From assembly GCF_000245815.1 (NCBI RefSeq), contig NZ_JH601103.1, forward strand, positions 411,796-475,795: a DNA stretch of 64,000 nt. The letters run 5' to 3'. This DNA is from Dolosigranulum pigrum ATCC 51524 (GTDB lineage: Bacteria; Bacillota; Bacilli; Lactobacillales; Carnobacteriaceae_A). Shown here one piece after another: positions 25,574-35,846 of the stretch. Below the pieces are notes generated by a model, which saw only the letters and a list, made by a program, of their open reading frames with translations, was not told where the DNA came from and made no database searches. The number at the start of each line of letters is the position of its first letter. Position 1 is the first letter of the stretch. Made by a program: the position numbers and the translations under genes.

Positions 25574-27288
25574 ATTTAATAAAACAATATATCCGGGAAA
25601 ATAAACTGGCTTATTTTTTCTCAGTCATATGTGCCATCTTAGGAGTAATTTCCAATCTTTTCATCTATATTATACTAAGCCGTATGATAGTTGCGTTAAT
25701 TGATGGAGGAATTACGATAAACTATTATCTCCATCATATACTGTGGATTTTTGCATGTCTAGTTATAAAAGAAAGCGTCATGACACTTTCAACAATGATT
25801 TCTCATGCGACAACTTACCATATTATACGAGATATCCGCAAAGATCTGATGGACAAACTATTCAAGATGCCTTTGGGAGATATTTTAAGCGAATCATCTG
25901 GAAAATTAAAAGATATTATTGTCAATCAAGTGGACAACACCGAAACAACTTTGGCTCATATTATTCCTGAAATGACGGCTAATATACTGGGCCCCATTGT
26001 CCTATTTATCTATATGTTAACACTAGACTGGCGAGTAACACTCTTATCACTTATTCCATTAGGTGTTGGTATATTATTTATGATACCTCCAATGAAGCGA
26101 GCAAAAGTGAAGTTCCCGCAAGCGGTTAAAATTGGTCAACGTATGAACAACATAATCGTTGAATATATTAACGGCATTGAAGTCATTCGGGCCTTCAATC
26201 AACGCAACAAATCTTACACAAAATATAGCAATATCGTCTATGAAAAAGCTTCTTATCACTACAATTGGTTAAAAGAGAATGCAACTGATTATGCAGCTAG
26301 TCTTTCAATTGCTCCAATGGGGATTTTGACTATTATTCCATTTGGCCTCTACTTTACAATGGTGGGGTCTCTAGATGGCGGAGTGTTGTTGACATTAATT
26401 ATTTTGTCTTTTGGAACGATTCAGCATATTATGAAAATTATGATGTTTGAAGATGATTTGGGAAGAGTGTCAACTATTTTTGGTGAGATAGAGACTATTT
26501 TGTCTCACGATGACCTTCTCCATGCAAATACACCTGTCGACATTGACACGTATGATATCCACTTAGAAAATGTTGACTTTTCTTATGACGGCGAGAAAAA
26601 AATCCTTGATCAGATTAGCTTGAAGATAGAAGAAGGTGCTGTCCATGCATTAGTTGGTGAATCCGGTTCAGGGAAATCAACCATCGCCAAGTTAATGGCA
26701 GGATTTTGGGACGTCGATAATGGTCACATAACAATTGGTGGTGCAGATATGCAAGATATACCCCTAGAGACCCTATCTAGTCTTATCTCTTATGTGTCAC
26801 AAGATAACTTCTTGTTCGATATATCGATTAAAGATAATATCCGGATTGGAAAAGACGATGCCAGTGATCAGGATATTGTAGAAATTTGCCAAAAAGCAGG
26901 TTGCCATGACTTTATTATGAACTTATCGAATGGTTATGACACGGTTGCTGGTGAAGGTGGTAGCCATCTCTCTGGTGGTGAAAGACAGCGTATCTCTATC
27001 GCTCGGGCAATGATCAAAGATGCACCAATCATTATACTTGACGAAGCAACATCTTATATTGACCCTGAAAACGAAGCCTTAATTCAAGGAGCCATATCAG
27101 AGTTAGTTGAAGGGAAAACATTAATTATTATTGCCCATCGATTAAACACCATTACAGACGTTGATACCATTTTTGTTATTAAGAATGGAAAATTAATTGA
27201 ATCAGGAACACATACAGAATTATTAGAAGGATCAAGTCACTACAATGACTTATGGCAAGCAGCCTTGAAAGGAGCAGACAATGATTAA
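25570..27288 (+). CDS. ABC exporter half-transporter, subunit 1
   Basis: 572 residues: a six-span type IV exporter domain (1-310) fused to an ATPase domain. Walker A is GESGSGKST, signature LSGGERQRISIARAM, Walker B IIILDEATSYIDP, switch His in IIAHRL. The D-loop sequence SYIDP departs slightly from the common SALD/SSID. It overlaps the next gene by 8 bases and forms a heterodimer with it. The pair resembles YbtPQ/Irp6-7-like exporters in general organisation. Substrate unknown. Confidence 0.9.
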   Translation: MNLIKQYIRENKLAYFFSVICAILGVISNLFIYIILSRMIVALIDGGITINYYLHHILWIFACLVIKESVMTLSTMISHATTYHIIRDIRKDLMDKLFKMPLGDILSESSGKLKDIIVNQVDNTETTLAHIIPEMTANILGPIVLFIYMLTLDWRVTLLSLIPLGVGILFMIPPMKRAKVKFPQAVKIGQRMNNIIVEYINGIEVIRAFNQRNKSYTKYSNIVYEKASYHYNWLKENATDYAASLSIAPMGILTIIPFGLYFTMVGSLDGGVLLTLIILSFGTIQHIMKIMMFEDDLGRVSTIFGEIETILSHDDLLHANTPVDIDTYDIHLENVDFSYDGEKKILDQISLKIEEGAVHALVGESGSGKSTIAKLMAGFWDVDNGHITIGGADMQDIPLETLSSLISYVSQDNFLFDISIKDNIRIGKDDASDQDIVEICQKAGCHDFIMNLSNGYDTVAGEGGSHLSGGERQRISIARAMIKDAPIIILDEATSYIDPENEALIQGAISELVEGKTLIIIAHRLNTITDVDTIFVIKNGKLIESGTHTELLEGSSHYNDLWQAALKGADND

Positions 27289-29017
27289 TACATTTAAAAA
27301 GCTATGGTACTTTTCCGAAGAAGAACAACCCTACATTAAACAATCCATTATCATCAATTTTTTAGGAGCGATCTTTAATGCGTTGCAATTTGGAGGGATT
27401 TATTACGCAGTTCTTGCTATCATAAATCATGATGTTACCATTCAAACAATTGCCGTAGCCATACTCTTTTTAACTCTAAGCATTATTGGGGTTGTCGTCT
27501 CCAAAAGAAATGCTATGCTTAAACAAACACACGCTGGTTACTTTATGGCTGCTCATAAGCGAATAAGTTTAGGTGAGAAAATAAAACGCGTGCCTATGGG
27601 ATTTTTTACCGACGTTAGCCTTGGAAATTTAACAGCTATTGCGACCACTAACTTAGATAATATAGAAATTTGGGTGCCGACATTATTTGTTTTAGTTATA
27701 GGTGGGTTGCTCAATTCCATTGTCTTTATTCTCTCTTTATTTTTCTTCTCCTACAAGGTGGGATTGGTTGCGGTTATTGGCTCAATCTTGTTCTTGAGTA
27801 TCATTGCACTCATGCAGAGAAAATCAAACGCTGCTGCTGATGAAATTCACACTATTCAATCTTCGCTAACAAAAGAAGTCTTAACAACTCTGCAAGGTAT
27901 GCAAGTCATAAAATCATACAATCTCAGTGGTAAGAACAATACACAACTAGATGAAACAATTAACCAGGCTAGCAAAGCGAGCTTATCTTTAGAAAAGAAA
28001 ATAGTCCCATATGCTCTAATTGCTAAGCTAATCATTGCCATCACGATCGTCTCCATGTTAATATTATCTGTCAGCAGTTATTTTTCAGGCGACAGTATGT
28101 TAGCCCACACAATTATGATTTTCATTGCAAGCTTCGTGATCTTTGACGGTCTACTTACATCTGGTTCAGCCTTAACCATGCTTAGATCAGTCGAAAACAC
28201 GATAGATTCTTATGATTACGTCCACAGTATTGAAGATATGCCAGAAGGAGATATTGATACCCCTATCAAAACACATAATATCACCTTTAAAAATGTTAGC
28301 TTTTCCTACGATAAACGTAACATATTAAATAATATTTCAGCAAAGATTGATGAACACTCTATGACCGCTATTGTGGGGCCATCTGGTTCAGGCAAGACAA
28401 CTTTTTGTAATCTTATTTCTCGAGCTTGGGACGTGAATTCAGGTGAGATCTTAATTGGAGGCATCAATATTAAAGACTATACGAAAGAAACATTAATGGA
28501 TACCATCTCGATGGTTTTCCAAGATGTGTATCTCTTTGAAGATACAATCGAAAATAATATTAAATTCGGAAAACCAAACGCTAATCGTGAAGAAATCATC
28601 ACTGCAGCAAAACAAGCCCGCTGTCATGAATTCATTATGACATTACCTGATCAATACCAGACACAAATTGGTGAAGGTGGAGCCAGTCTTTCCGGTGGTG
28701 AACGTCAGCGTATTTCTATCGCACGAGCAATGCTTAAAGATGCACCGATTATTATCTTTGATGAAGCGACCGCTAACATTGACCCTGAAAATGAAGATAA
28801 ATTAAAAGAAGCCATTGAATCCTTAATTAGTAATAAAACAGTCATTATGATCGCCCATCGCTTGAAGACGATACGCAATGCCGATCAAATTTTAGTATTA
28901 GATAACGGAGATATCGTCGAACGGGGTACCCATGATGAACTGATAGATAACAACGGACTCTACAATACACTCATTCAAGCTAAAAAAGCCGCTACATTAT
29001 GGAAATTAGACAATTAA
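27281..29017 (+). CDS. ABC exporter half-transporter, subunit 2
   Basis: 578 residues, membrane domain then ATPase: Walker A GPSGSGKTT, signature LSGGERQRISIARAM, Walker B IIIFDEATANIDPENED, switch His in MIAHRL. Pairs with the 572-residue subunit. The operon is tetR then two half-transporters, ending at a terminator at 29024-29056. A role in multidrug or metallophore transport is possible. The sequence does not decide. Confidence 0.9.
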   Translation: MINTFKKLWYFSEEEQPYIKQSIIINFLGAIFNALQFGGIYYAVLAIINHDVTIQTIAVAILFLTLSIIGVVVSKRNAMLKQTHAGYFMAAHKRISLGEKIKRVPMGFFTDVSLGNLTAIATTNLDNIEIWVPTLFVLVIGGLLNSIVFILSLFFFSYKVGLVAVIGSILFLSIIALMQRKSNAAADEIHTIQSSLTKEVLTTLQGMQVIKSYNLSGKNNTQLDETINQASKASLSLEKKIVPYALIAKLIIAITIVSMLILSVSSYFSGDSMLAHTIMIFIASFVIFDGLLTSGSALTMLRSVENTIDSYDYVHSIEDMPEGDIDTPIKTHNITFKNVSFSYDKRNILNNISAKIDEHSMTAIVGPSGSGKTTFCNLISRAWDVNSGEILIGGINIKDYTKETLMDTISMVFQDVYLFEDTIENNIKFGKPNANREEIITAAKQARCHEFIMTLPDQYQTQIGEGGASLSGGERQRISIARAMLKDAPIIIFDEATANIDPENEDKLKEAIESLISNKTVIMIAHRLKTIRNADQILVLDNGDIVERGTHDELIDNNGLYNTLIQAKKAATLWKLDN

Positions 29018-29023
29018 ACAACA

Positions 29024-29056
29024 AGGGATGAGTTTAATAGAGCTCATCCTTTTTTG
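29024..29056 (+). terminator. Terminator of the TetR-ABC operon
   Basis: AAGGGATGAG pairs with CTCATCCTT followed by Ts. Confidence 0.85.
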
Positions 29057-29136
29057 ATATTATCTTAAAATCGATTTCAACGTATGCTATACTGATAATG
29101 AAACACTACAAATATTCAAAAGGGGGAACTCACATC

Positions 29137-29559
29137 ATGCAAGGCGTTGATTTATCTGAAGAGAAGCAAGAATTAGAAGAAGCCATCCGTCAGCTAGGAT
29201 TCATTCCCAACCATAATTACTTCCGAACGGCACGCGGCATTCACCCACTGTTGAATATATTCATTCGCACAAAATCTTTTTATTATCTTGTCTTTACGGA
29301 TGACTACCTAATTATGATGTGGCTAGATTATCCCTTTGACAACACTATCGGAGATCATTACGTACAAATCCCACATAAAGATTTGTCTAATTTTTCTGTT
29401 GAACAAGTCATCCGTGGGTACTATATTTACTTTGTATATAATGAAGAATCATACTATCTATATATTGATGATGACCCACTAATACGACGCGTACCTAATT
29501 ACTCTGGCCGTAACTTTCGGTGGCTAAAAGAAGAAAATTTTAAAGGATTACTTGATTGA
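29137..29559 (+). CDS. Soluble protein of unknown function (140 residues)
   Basis: Start chosen at ATG 29137 behind AAAGGGGGAA. The open frame begins at 29098, but that ATG has no ribosome site. The protein is rich in aromatic and acidic residues with alternating strands (YYLVFTDDYLIMMWLDYPFD, YYIYFVYNEESYYLYIDDD), perhaps a beta-barrel such as a PH-like fold. No family assigned. It sits between the exporter operon and the right copy of the duplicated segment. Confidence 0.7.
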   Translation: MQGVDLSEEKQELEEAIRQLGFIPNHNYFRTARGIHPLLNIFIRTKSFYYLVFTDDYLIMMWLDYPFDNTIGDHYVQIPHKDLSNFSVEQVIRGYYIYFVYNEESYYLYIDDDPLIRRVPNYSGRNFRWLKEENFKGLLD

Positions 29560-29740
29560 CCGCTCAATCCAAGTGCTTAAAATCGTCCATCCCTACCAAC
29601 TTGAGAACGAATAGAAGCTCCTTGATAAACTCAGCTTTTCTCATAAGATGGATGAGTCTTTGATTCTCTACTTGCTTTTTATCAAAAATAATTGGTACAC
29701 TTAATAAGTATGTAATCCATTAATATGTTAGGACCTTATT

Positions 29741-30103
29741 ATGTCACAACGAATCAAATATACTTTATACACGCTATTAGGTGGGCTAATCGCCTTCCCG
29801 ACTGCTATCATGCTGACTACGCACTTCACTGCCGCTCAGAAAGGGATGCTTCACGGCACCCTATCACTTATTTTATTTGGGATAATTGTGTATCTCTGGT
29901 GTTCGTTCAAGCCCTTCACTTGGCAAAAAGCAGGACTCACACTACTTTGGTTAGCTGCTTTTATTTGGGGCTTACCGCTTGCGATTGAGCTGGTTGCTTT
30001 TCTCCCAACTGTACTGAAAGGCATTCTCCACGCGGCCCTCATCGTCCTCTTCATCGTCTTATTTGTCATGATTTGGTATAAACCACTCAAACCAACTCAA
30101 TAG
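29741..30103 (+). CDS. 120-residue membrane protein, right copy
   Basis: Four predicted membrane spans, and nearly identical to 23877-24239. Convergent with pcp. Function unknown. Confidence 0.75.
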   Translation: MSQRIKYTLYTLLGGLIAFPTAIMLTTHFTAAQKGMLHGTLSLILFGIIVYLWCSFKPFTWQKAGLTLLWLAAFIWGLPLAIELVAFLPTVLKGILHAALIVLFIVLFVMIWYKPLKPTQ

Positions 30104-30111
30104 TTACTCAA

Positions 30112-30157
30112 AAAACCTCGATATTCCGCCCACTAACGGACGGAATATCGAGGTTTT
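30112..30157. terminator. Bidirectional terminator (right copy)
   Basis: Same CCTCGATATTCCG/CGGAATATCGAGG hairpin as at 24246-24293, ending the small membrane gene and the pcp operon. Confidence 0.9.
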
Positions 30158-30167
30158 GTCTATCTCT

Positions 30168-30815
30168 TTAGTGCGTTGCGCCTCCGGTAACTTGCAAATC
30201 ATCTTTGTCTTTGAAATTAACGATTGCTTCAATGCTGGCTTCCAGACCACGTGTAATGTCTGCTAATGACATCGATGCTTTACCTGGCTTATCCACCACT
30301 TGCTCTGGCATAAATGGAATGTGGACAAACCCCGCTCGCGCAGCTGGCAAGTGCTGCTCAGCTAGGTACAATGCTTGATACATAATATGATTGCAAACAA
30401 ATGTCCCCGCCGAATTCGACACTGAACTTGGCAATCCCGCTTCTTTAATCGCTTCAACCATTGCCTTAATCGGAAGTGTTGCGAAGTAAGCGGGTGCACC
30501 CTCTTCACGAATAGCAATATCAACCGGCTGATTCCCTTCATTATCTTCAATACGAGCGTCATCTTGGTTAATCGCCACACGCTCAGGTGTAATACCTGTT
30601 CGTCCACCCGCTTGTCCAACACATAGCACAACATCCGGCTGGTGCGCCAACATTGCTTCTTCTAAGACAGCTGCCGACTTGTGGAAGACAGTTGGGATCT
30701 CTAGCTTAATAATCTCAGCGCCACTAATCTTATCTGACAAACCTTTCACCGCTTCAATCGCTGGATTCATACTTTCCCCACCGAATGGGTCAAATCCTGT
30801 TACTAAAATCTTCAT
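30168..30815 (-). CDS. pcp: Pyrrolidone-carboxylate peptidase
   Basis: 215 residues from ATG 30815 behind AAAAGGAG, the standard length. It removes N-terminal pyroglutamate from peptides in the cytoplasm. The Glu of ERVAINQDDARI, the Cys of SAGTFVCNHIMY and the His of GFVHIPFMPEQ form the catalytic triad. It is third in an operon with the DUF969 and DUF979 permeases, a common link in Firmicutes that suggests uptake or release of 5-oxoproline or pyroglutamyl peptides. Confidence 0.96.
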   Translation of the reverse strand: MKILVTGFDPFGGESMNPAIEAVKGLSDKISGAEIIKLEIPTVFHKSAAVLEEAMLAHQPDVVLCVGQAGGRTGITPERVAINQDDARIEDNEGNQPVDIAIREEGAPAYFATLPIKAMVEAIKEAGLPSSVSNSAGTFVCNHIMYQALYLAEQHLPAARAGFVHIPFMPEQVVDKPGKASMSLADITRGLEASIEAIVNFKDKDDLQVTGGATH

Positions 30816-30902
30816 CTTAAAACTCCTTTTCTGTTCTATCATCTGATTGTTATCCATCATTCACTCCAACACGCAAATTATCTGTAAGCAATAATCAGCG
30901 AC

Positions 30903-31865
30903 TTAGAACGCCCAGAAGTACATTAATGGAATATGCGCCAACAACATCGCGAGCGCGACAAATACTTGCTGGCGAATAACACCATACTCGTCCTGCATCT
31001 CCAATAGAGCCGCTGGTAACGCATTGAAGTTCCCCGCCATTGGGGTAATCAATGTTCCACAATAACCAGCTGTCAGCGCTAGTGCACTGGCTACAACCGG
31101 ATCTCCGCCAAGTGAGAAGACGAACGGAATCCCAACACCTGCCGTAATGACCGCAAACGCAGCAAAAGCATTTCCCATAATAATTGTAAAAATAAACATC
31201 CCTAAAACATAAGCTAATACACCGAATAAGCGGCTACCTTCTGGAACAACTCCACCAATCATCTCAGCGATCACATCACCGACGCCGGCTGCTGTGAAGA
31301 CACTTCCTAACGCAGCTAACACTTGTGGTAAGATCCCCGTTGTGGATACTTGTTGGGTCATTCGACTATTCTGGTCCAACACATCACTAAATTCCGGCTT
31401 CAAGTAGATCACCATCAGAATAGCTCCTAGTAGCGCTCCAAATCCAATCACCACTTGGCCTGTTGCTGGTAATAACTGTGCCACAAATAAGGCAGTCACT
31501 CCCAAAGCTAGTACAGGTAAGAACACCGTATAACCATGCTTCTCAGCGCGACGCTCTACTACTTCATCTGCTGTTTCTGGTACGGTTCCGATTTGAACTT
31601 GTTTGAATAATGTTAATAGACCCAAGACACAAATTAAGGCTCCGGATGCTTTATGTGGAATATATGATCCCATAATAAAGACAAATCCTAAAATTGCCCA
31701 AAAAGCACTTGTCCCTAAATAACGCGGATTCGATCGATCATGGAATGTCCGGTAAGCAACATGCAAAATCTGAATCCCAATTATTATCACAATAATCTCT
31801 AGCATCAGTGGTACATACTGCTCAACCGCTGTATTCCACTGTGCAAGTGTTGCTGAAATTCCCAT
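30903..31865 (-). CDS. DUF979 family permease
   Basis: 320 residues with about ten membrane spans. Recognised as DUF979 from the conserved ending (GNFNALPAALLEMQDEYGVIRQQV) and its fixed pairing with DUF969 and pcp. The start abuts the DUF969 stop codon, so the two are coupled. The pair probably forms a carrier. Substrate (5-oxoproline or related) is inference from the peptidase neighbour. Confidence 0.88.
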   Translation of the reverse strand: MGISATLAQWNTAVEQYVPLMLEIIVIIIGIQILHVAYRTFHDRSNPRYLGTSAFWAILGFVFIMGSYIPHKASGALICVLGLLTLFKQVQIGTVPETADEVVERRAEKHGYTVFLPVLALGVTALFVAQLLPATGQVVIGFGALLGAILMVIYLKPEFSDVLDQNSRMTQQVSTTGILPQVLAALGSVFTAAGVGDVIAEMIGGVVPEGSRLFGVLAYVLGMFIFTIIMGNAFAAFAVITAGVGIPFVFSLGGDPVVASALALTAGYCGTLITPMAGNFNALPAALLEMQDEYGVIRQQVFVALAMLLAHIPLMYFWAF

Positions 31866-32584
31866 TAGTTACCCTCCTTCTTATGACGCCCACGAATTTT
31901 ACGGTCAACGTAGAAGTTATATGCTGTTCCGATTAAAGCACATAGAATCCCCGCTGGAATAGAAGCCAAAGCTAACCCAGCTGGATTCGATTCATATCCC
32001 AACTCAGCTAACGTTCCTGCCATCATCAAGACACCTGCACTTCCTGCAAACATATTCTGTCCGAAGAAGTTTCCGAAGTTCTCATTAGCTGCTGCTAACC
32101 CTTTCACCGCATCATCTTCCGTATCACTCAAGAGCTGTTCCTGAGCAGCATCACTCGCCTTAGCCTCACTATCGGCAAGTGACGCATTAATCGCTGCATC
32201 TCCCATTGGCTGAACAATCGGACGTACGAATGAAGCGTGACCACCAATTCGGATAGATAACATCCCTGCGATCAAGCGAAACACTAAGTAAACACTATAA
32301 AATAAGCCCATCGTCAAATTCTTGAATCGCTCGATAAATTCTACCGCCTTAATCTTCAGTCCATAACTCTCTGCAATCCCAATAATTGGAATTGATAAGT
32401 AAAAAATCGACACAAATCGCTGATTAACAAACGCTGAGCCCAACAACTCGAGAAACTCGCCGAAGCCAATCCCCGACACAAGCGCTGTCGCAATTCCGGC
32501 AATAATGACCGTTGATATCGTATCTAACTTCAACACAAAACCGACAACAATCACTAGAATACCGATTAATTTAATCCATTCCAT
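31865..32584 (-). CDS. DUF969 family permease
   Basis: 239 residues from ATG 32584 behind GGAGG. The frame is open to 32713 but without a ribosome site. Hydrophobic with about six spans. The motif RIGGHASFVRPIVQPM is a DUF969 signature. First gene of the DUF969-DUF979-pcp operon. Confidence 0.88.
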   Translation of the reverse strand: MEWIKLIGILVIVVGFVLKLDTISTVIIAGIATALVSGIGFGEFLELLGSAFVNQRFVSIFYLSIPIIGIAESYGLKIKAVEFIERFKNLTMGLFYSVYLVFRLIAGMLSIRIGGHASFVRPIVQPMGDAAINASLADSEAKASDAAQEQLLSDTEDDAVKGLAAANENFGNFFGQNMFAGSAGVLMMAGTLAELGYESNPAGLALASIPAGILCALIGTAYNFYVDRKIRGRHKKEGN

Positions 32585-32970
32585 AAACAAACCTCCAAAA
32601 AATATTATGTTGTCAAACAACATTCCTTCATTATACACTACAACCTCCAGAATGTATGCATATTCACAAAAAATTAAACGTATTGTAATATTTCTAATAG
32701 GAGCTAACATCATATCTTCTGCAGCCTATATTCTTATCAGTTATCTTGAAACAACCGTAACATATTTTCAAGGTAACTAGGAATGGATTCAGTAAGTTCT
32801 TCCCTTGTAATATACCCATCGATAATTTTGCCATACAAAAATGGGTCTATCAAAATTCTCAATATTTTTTGAAATCGTTTTTTTATATGTTATACTTAAT
32901 TTGAACAATATTACAAGTGCTTAGATTGAATATTGGTAAGAATAATATTAATTATAGGTAGTGAGCAAAA

Positions 32971-33294
32971 ATGAATAACCAAAAATACCGTACTGGCAGT
33001 TTAATAATTCTGATCATTGTAAGTGGAGGATACCATGGCTATTACATTCCAACAGGTGAATTAGGTTATTGGTGGCTCATATTATTTGTTGCGGGGATGA
33101 TAGCTTTCATTACCTTCTATGTGCGTGAGTCAACTCATCGTAAAGGAAATTCATTAAGAAATGATGTGCTTTGTCTATTGTTCTCATTTGTCTTCCCCTT
33201 GTGGAAGTTGCCATATGGACTGTCAATTCTTATAATGTTAATTGTCTCTGGCATATACATCACCTACATTCACTTAAATGAACCATACACCTAA
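32971..33294 (+). CDS. Small membrane protein of unknown function
   Basis: 107 residues with three to four hydrophobic segments, ribosome site GTAGTGAG. No family recognised. It ends at a terminator (33293-33338) where ACCCGCAC pairs with GTGCGGGT, convergent with folB. Confidence 0.6.
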   Translation: MNNQKYRTGSLIILIIVSGGYHGYYIPTGELGYWWLILFVAGMIAFITFYVRESTHRKGNSLRNDVLCLLFSFVFPLWKLPYGLSILIMLIVSGIYITYIHLNEPYT

Positions 33295-33338
33295 CCCGCA
33301 CATCGCTACGATTAATGGTAGTGAGGTGCGGGTTTTAT
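33293..33338. terminator. Terminator between the small membrane gene and folB
   Basis: ACCCGCAC and GCTAC pair with GTAG and GTGCGGGT, T run follows. Confidence 0.8.
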
Positions 33339-33352
33339 TATATGTTTTACTG

Positions 33353-33715
33353 TTATCGCTCAAATCTACGCTGAACAGCTACATCTTTGAACACACCAGG
33401 AATGGGTGCACTAGGCTTATGCGTCGTGACAGTCACGGCTTCAATCGCAGGAAATCGCTTGAGTAAGGTCTGACCAATCGCTGTCGTCAGTGCTTCGAGT
33501 AAGTTAAAGGGCTCCCCCTCAACAATCTCCTTCGTGCAGGCATAAACTTCTCCGTAATGGACACTATCGGCCATGTTATCCGTCTCTCCGGCTTTCTCCA
33601 TATTGGTCTGAATTGTCAGGTCAATGATGAAGCGTTGGCCGAGCTGTTTCTCGGCATCGAATAAACCGTGGTGTCCGTAAAATTCAAGTCCGGTTAGTTG
33701 GATGATATCTGTCAT
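33353..33715 (-). CDS. folB: Dihydroneopterin aldolase
   Basis: 120 residues. It converts dihydroneopterin to hydroxymethyl-dihydropterin in folate synthesis. LEFYGHHGLFDAEKQLGQRF is the family start, the catalytic Glu is in HYGEVY and the Lys in TTHKPSAPIPG. It follows folE by 10 bases in the folC-folE-folB operon. The usual partners folP and folK are not in this window. Confidence 0.94.
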   Translation of the reverse strand: MTDIIQLTGLEFYGHHGLFDAEKQLGQRFIIDLTIQTNMEKAGETDNMADSVHYGEVYACTKEIVEGEPFNLLEALTTAIGQTLLKRFPAIEAVTVTTHKPSAPIPGVFKDVAVQRRFER

Positions 33716-33725
33716 AAATAGCCTC

Positions 33726-34289
33726 CTAGTTGAATTTGATCATATCAAGGACTTCTTGACGCAACTCACGAGAGTCGGCAAAAGTCCCGCGCATCGCCTT
33801 CGTAATCGTCTTCGCACCGAACTTCTTAATCCCACGAATAGACATACACATATGCTCTGCTTCTAAGATAACAAAGACCCCTTCTGGATTTAAGTTATCA
33901 CTCAAGACATCGGCTACATGATTGGTAATACGCTCTTGCATTTGCGGACGTTGCGAGATATCTTCTAGAATACGAGCTAACTTACTCAGCCCGATAACCT
34001 TCCCATCTCGCGGAATATAAGCAATATGCCCTTTCCCATAAATCGGTAATAAGTGATGCTCGCATGTCGAATTGAAATCAATGTCTTTCACTAAGACCAA
34101 TTCACTGCTAGACTCATGGAAGTACTTCTTCGTATGCACAGACGGATCACGCTCAAGCCCCGCGAAACGTTCCTCATACATGCGCGCGACACGTGCGGGA
34201 GTCTCCTGCAGTCCCTCACGATTCGGATCTTCTCCCACCGCTATCAGTATTTCTTTAACCGCTTTTTCAATTCGTTGTTTATCAACCAT
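33726..34289 (-). CDS. folE: GTP cyclohydrolase I
   Basis: 187 residues. It makes dihydroneopterin triphosphate from GTP, the first folate step. The zinc ligands are the Cys and His of STCEHHLLP and the Cys in EHMCMSIRG. The GTP site GLSKLARI is present. It overlaps folC by 8 bases. Confidence 0.96.
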   Translation of the reverse strand: MVDKQRIEKAVKEILIAVGEDPNREGLQETPARVARMYEERFAGLERDPSVHTKKYFHESSSELVLVKDIDFNSTCEHHLLPIYGKGHIAYIPRDGKVIGLSKLARILEDISQRPQMQERITNHVADVLSDNLNPEGVFVILEAEHMCMSIRGIKKFGAKTITKAMRGTFADSRELRQEVLDMIKFN

Positions 34290-35631
34290 GCTTATCTCCT
34301 TCTACTAATCTGTCTAATACAACCTTACGCATCTGTCCAACCATATAAAAACTCCCAAAGGCACAAATCACACCTGGCTGCTCTGATTCTGCTGTAAATT
34401 GAATTGCTTGCGTCACTGCCTGATCATAAGACACTGATCCATCCTCTGCATCAACAGCTGCTATAGTGACTGGCTGCTCCCACGCCATCGCTTCTAAGAG
34501 GCGGGCCAATTCTTCAGCCGGAAGCCCCCGATCAGAATGAGGCGTCACCGTTATAATATGGTCAAAGTGACTTAACACATCATGCAATGCTTGCTTCACT
34601 TCCGCTGTCACTTTATCCGCCAACATACCTACGATCGCACACATCTTGCCCGCATAATGACTATAATCAGTGGTTAAATTTTGACTTAACACGTGCAAGC
34701 CATCCTGATTATGTCCGCCATCCATAACGAACGTAACAGACTTCCCTTGAATTGTTTCATAACGACCAGGAAGCTGGGCTTGCGCAAGACCATTCTGTAA
34801 GGCTGCTTCCGTCATTTGCCACCCTTGCTTTTGCAATTGTTTAATTGCTTCAATCGCTACTCCTGCATTATACGCCTGGTGTTCACCCGTTAAGCCCAGT
34901 CGATAAGACCGATCTTGGTAATGAACAGACCCGCCCGTAGCGTCTTGCTCATAACGACATGCCTCGGCAGCAACCTCTATCACATCTGCATCCATCTCAT
35001 GTGCTTTTGCCCGAATAACCTCACTAACAACAGGACGATCTGCCTGAGGATAAACCACAACTGGCACACCCCGCTTCATAATCGCTGCTTTTTCAGCAGT
35101 AATCTCTGCCAGACTCTCTCCTAAGATAGCTTGGTGATCGAAGCCAATTCGCGTAATAATTGTCAGCTCAGGTGCATCCACCACATTGGTCGCATCCAGA
35201 CGCCCGCCCAGACCCACTTCCATAATAGCTACATCACACGACTCATGAACGAATGAATCATATGCCAGAGCTGTAAATAATTCAAACTCTGTAAATGACA
35301 CATCTTCTCCCACTGTCGCTTGATTCAACCGATCAACAGCCCCCAGTAAGGCCTCATCACTCACGGGATGCCCATCTATTTGGATTCGCTCATTGAACGC
35401 AGTAAGCGACGGTGAAGTGAATAGGCCCACCTTATAGCCGGCTTGCCTCAAGACGGCTTGTAAGAACGTAGCAACGGATCCTTTCCCGTTCGTCCCTGCA
35501 ATATGAATCACCGGCACCTTATCTTGCGGATTGTCCAACAATCCCATCAACTCCCGCATCGTCTCCAGCCCCAGCACCATCTCCCCCGCTGGCTTCACCG
35601 GCAACTTCTCCTCTAGCACATGATACTCCAT
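34282..35631 (-). CDS. folC: Folylpolyglutamate synthase/dihydrofolate synthase
   Basis: 449 residues. It adds glutamate to dihydropteroate and folates. The P-loop HIAGTNGKGSVATF and the motif EVGLGGRLDATN are the Mur-ligase-like signatures of FolC. First gene of the operon. Coupled to folE by overlap. Confidence 0.95.
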   Translation of the reverse strand: MEYHVLEEKLPVKPAGEMVLGLETMRELMGLLDNPQDKVPVIHIAGTNGKGSVATFLQAVLRQAGYKVGLFTSPSLTAFNERIQIDGHPVSDEALLGAVDRLNQATVGEDVSFTEFELFTALAYDSFVHESCDVAIMEVGLGGRLDATNVVDAPELTIITRIGFDHQAILGESLAEITAEKAAIMKRGVPVVVYPQADRPVVSEVIRAKAHEMDADVIEVAAEACRYEQDATGGSVHYQDRSYRLGLTGEHQAYNAGVAIEAIKQLQKQGWQMTEAALQNGLAQAQLPGRYETIQGKSVTFVMDGGHNQDGLHVLSQNLTTDYSHYAGKMCAIVGMLADKVTAEVKQALHDVLSHFDHIITVTPHSDRGLPAEELARLLEAMAWEQPVTIAAVDAEDGSVSYDQAVTQAIQFTAESEQPGVICAFGSFYMVGQMRKVVLDRLVEGDKHG

Positions 35632-35846
35632 TGACTCATCCTTTTTATATTTATATAATCGAAAGACCCTTCTTATCCAAGAAAGGTTCTTCCAACATCT
35701 TCATAACTCAACATTATAAGTATGCTCTTACATTTTACCATAACTTATAGCTGTAATCGAATGATTCTTCTTTTTCAAATCATGTTGCAATTCAGATTTT
35801 CAAATCATAAGTCCCCGTTTTTTACCACGTGGATGCATCAAGGTGA

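Larger units (their letters stand above)
29668..30210. repeat. Direct repeat, right copy
   Basis: Partner of 23804-24345. Here the genes are intact and continue into the full pcp-DUF979-DUF969 operon, so this is the parental-like copy. Confidence 0.9.
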
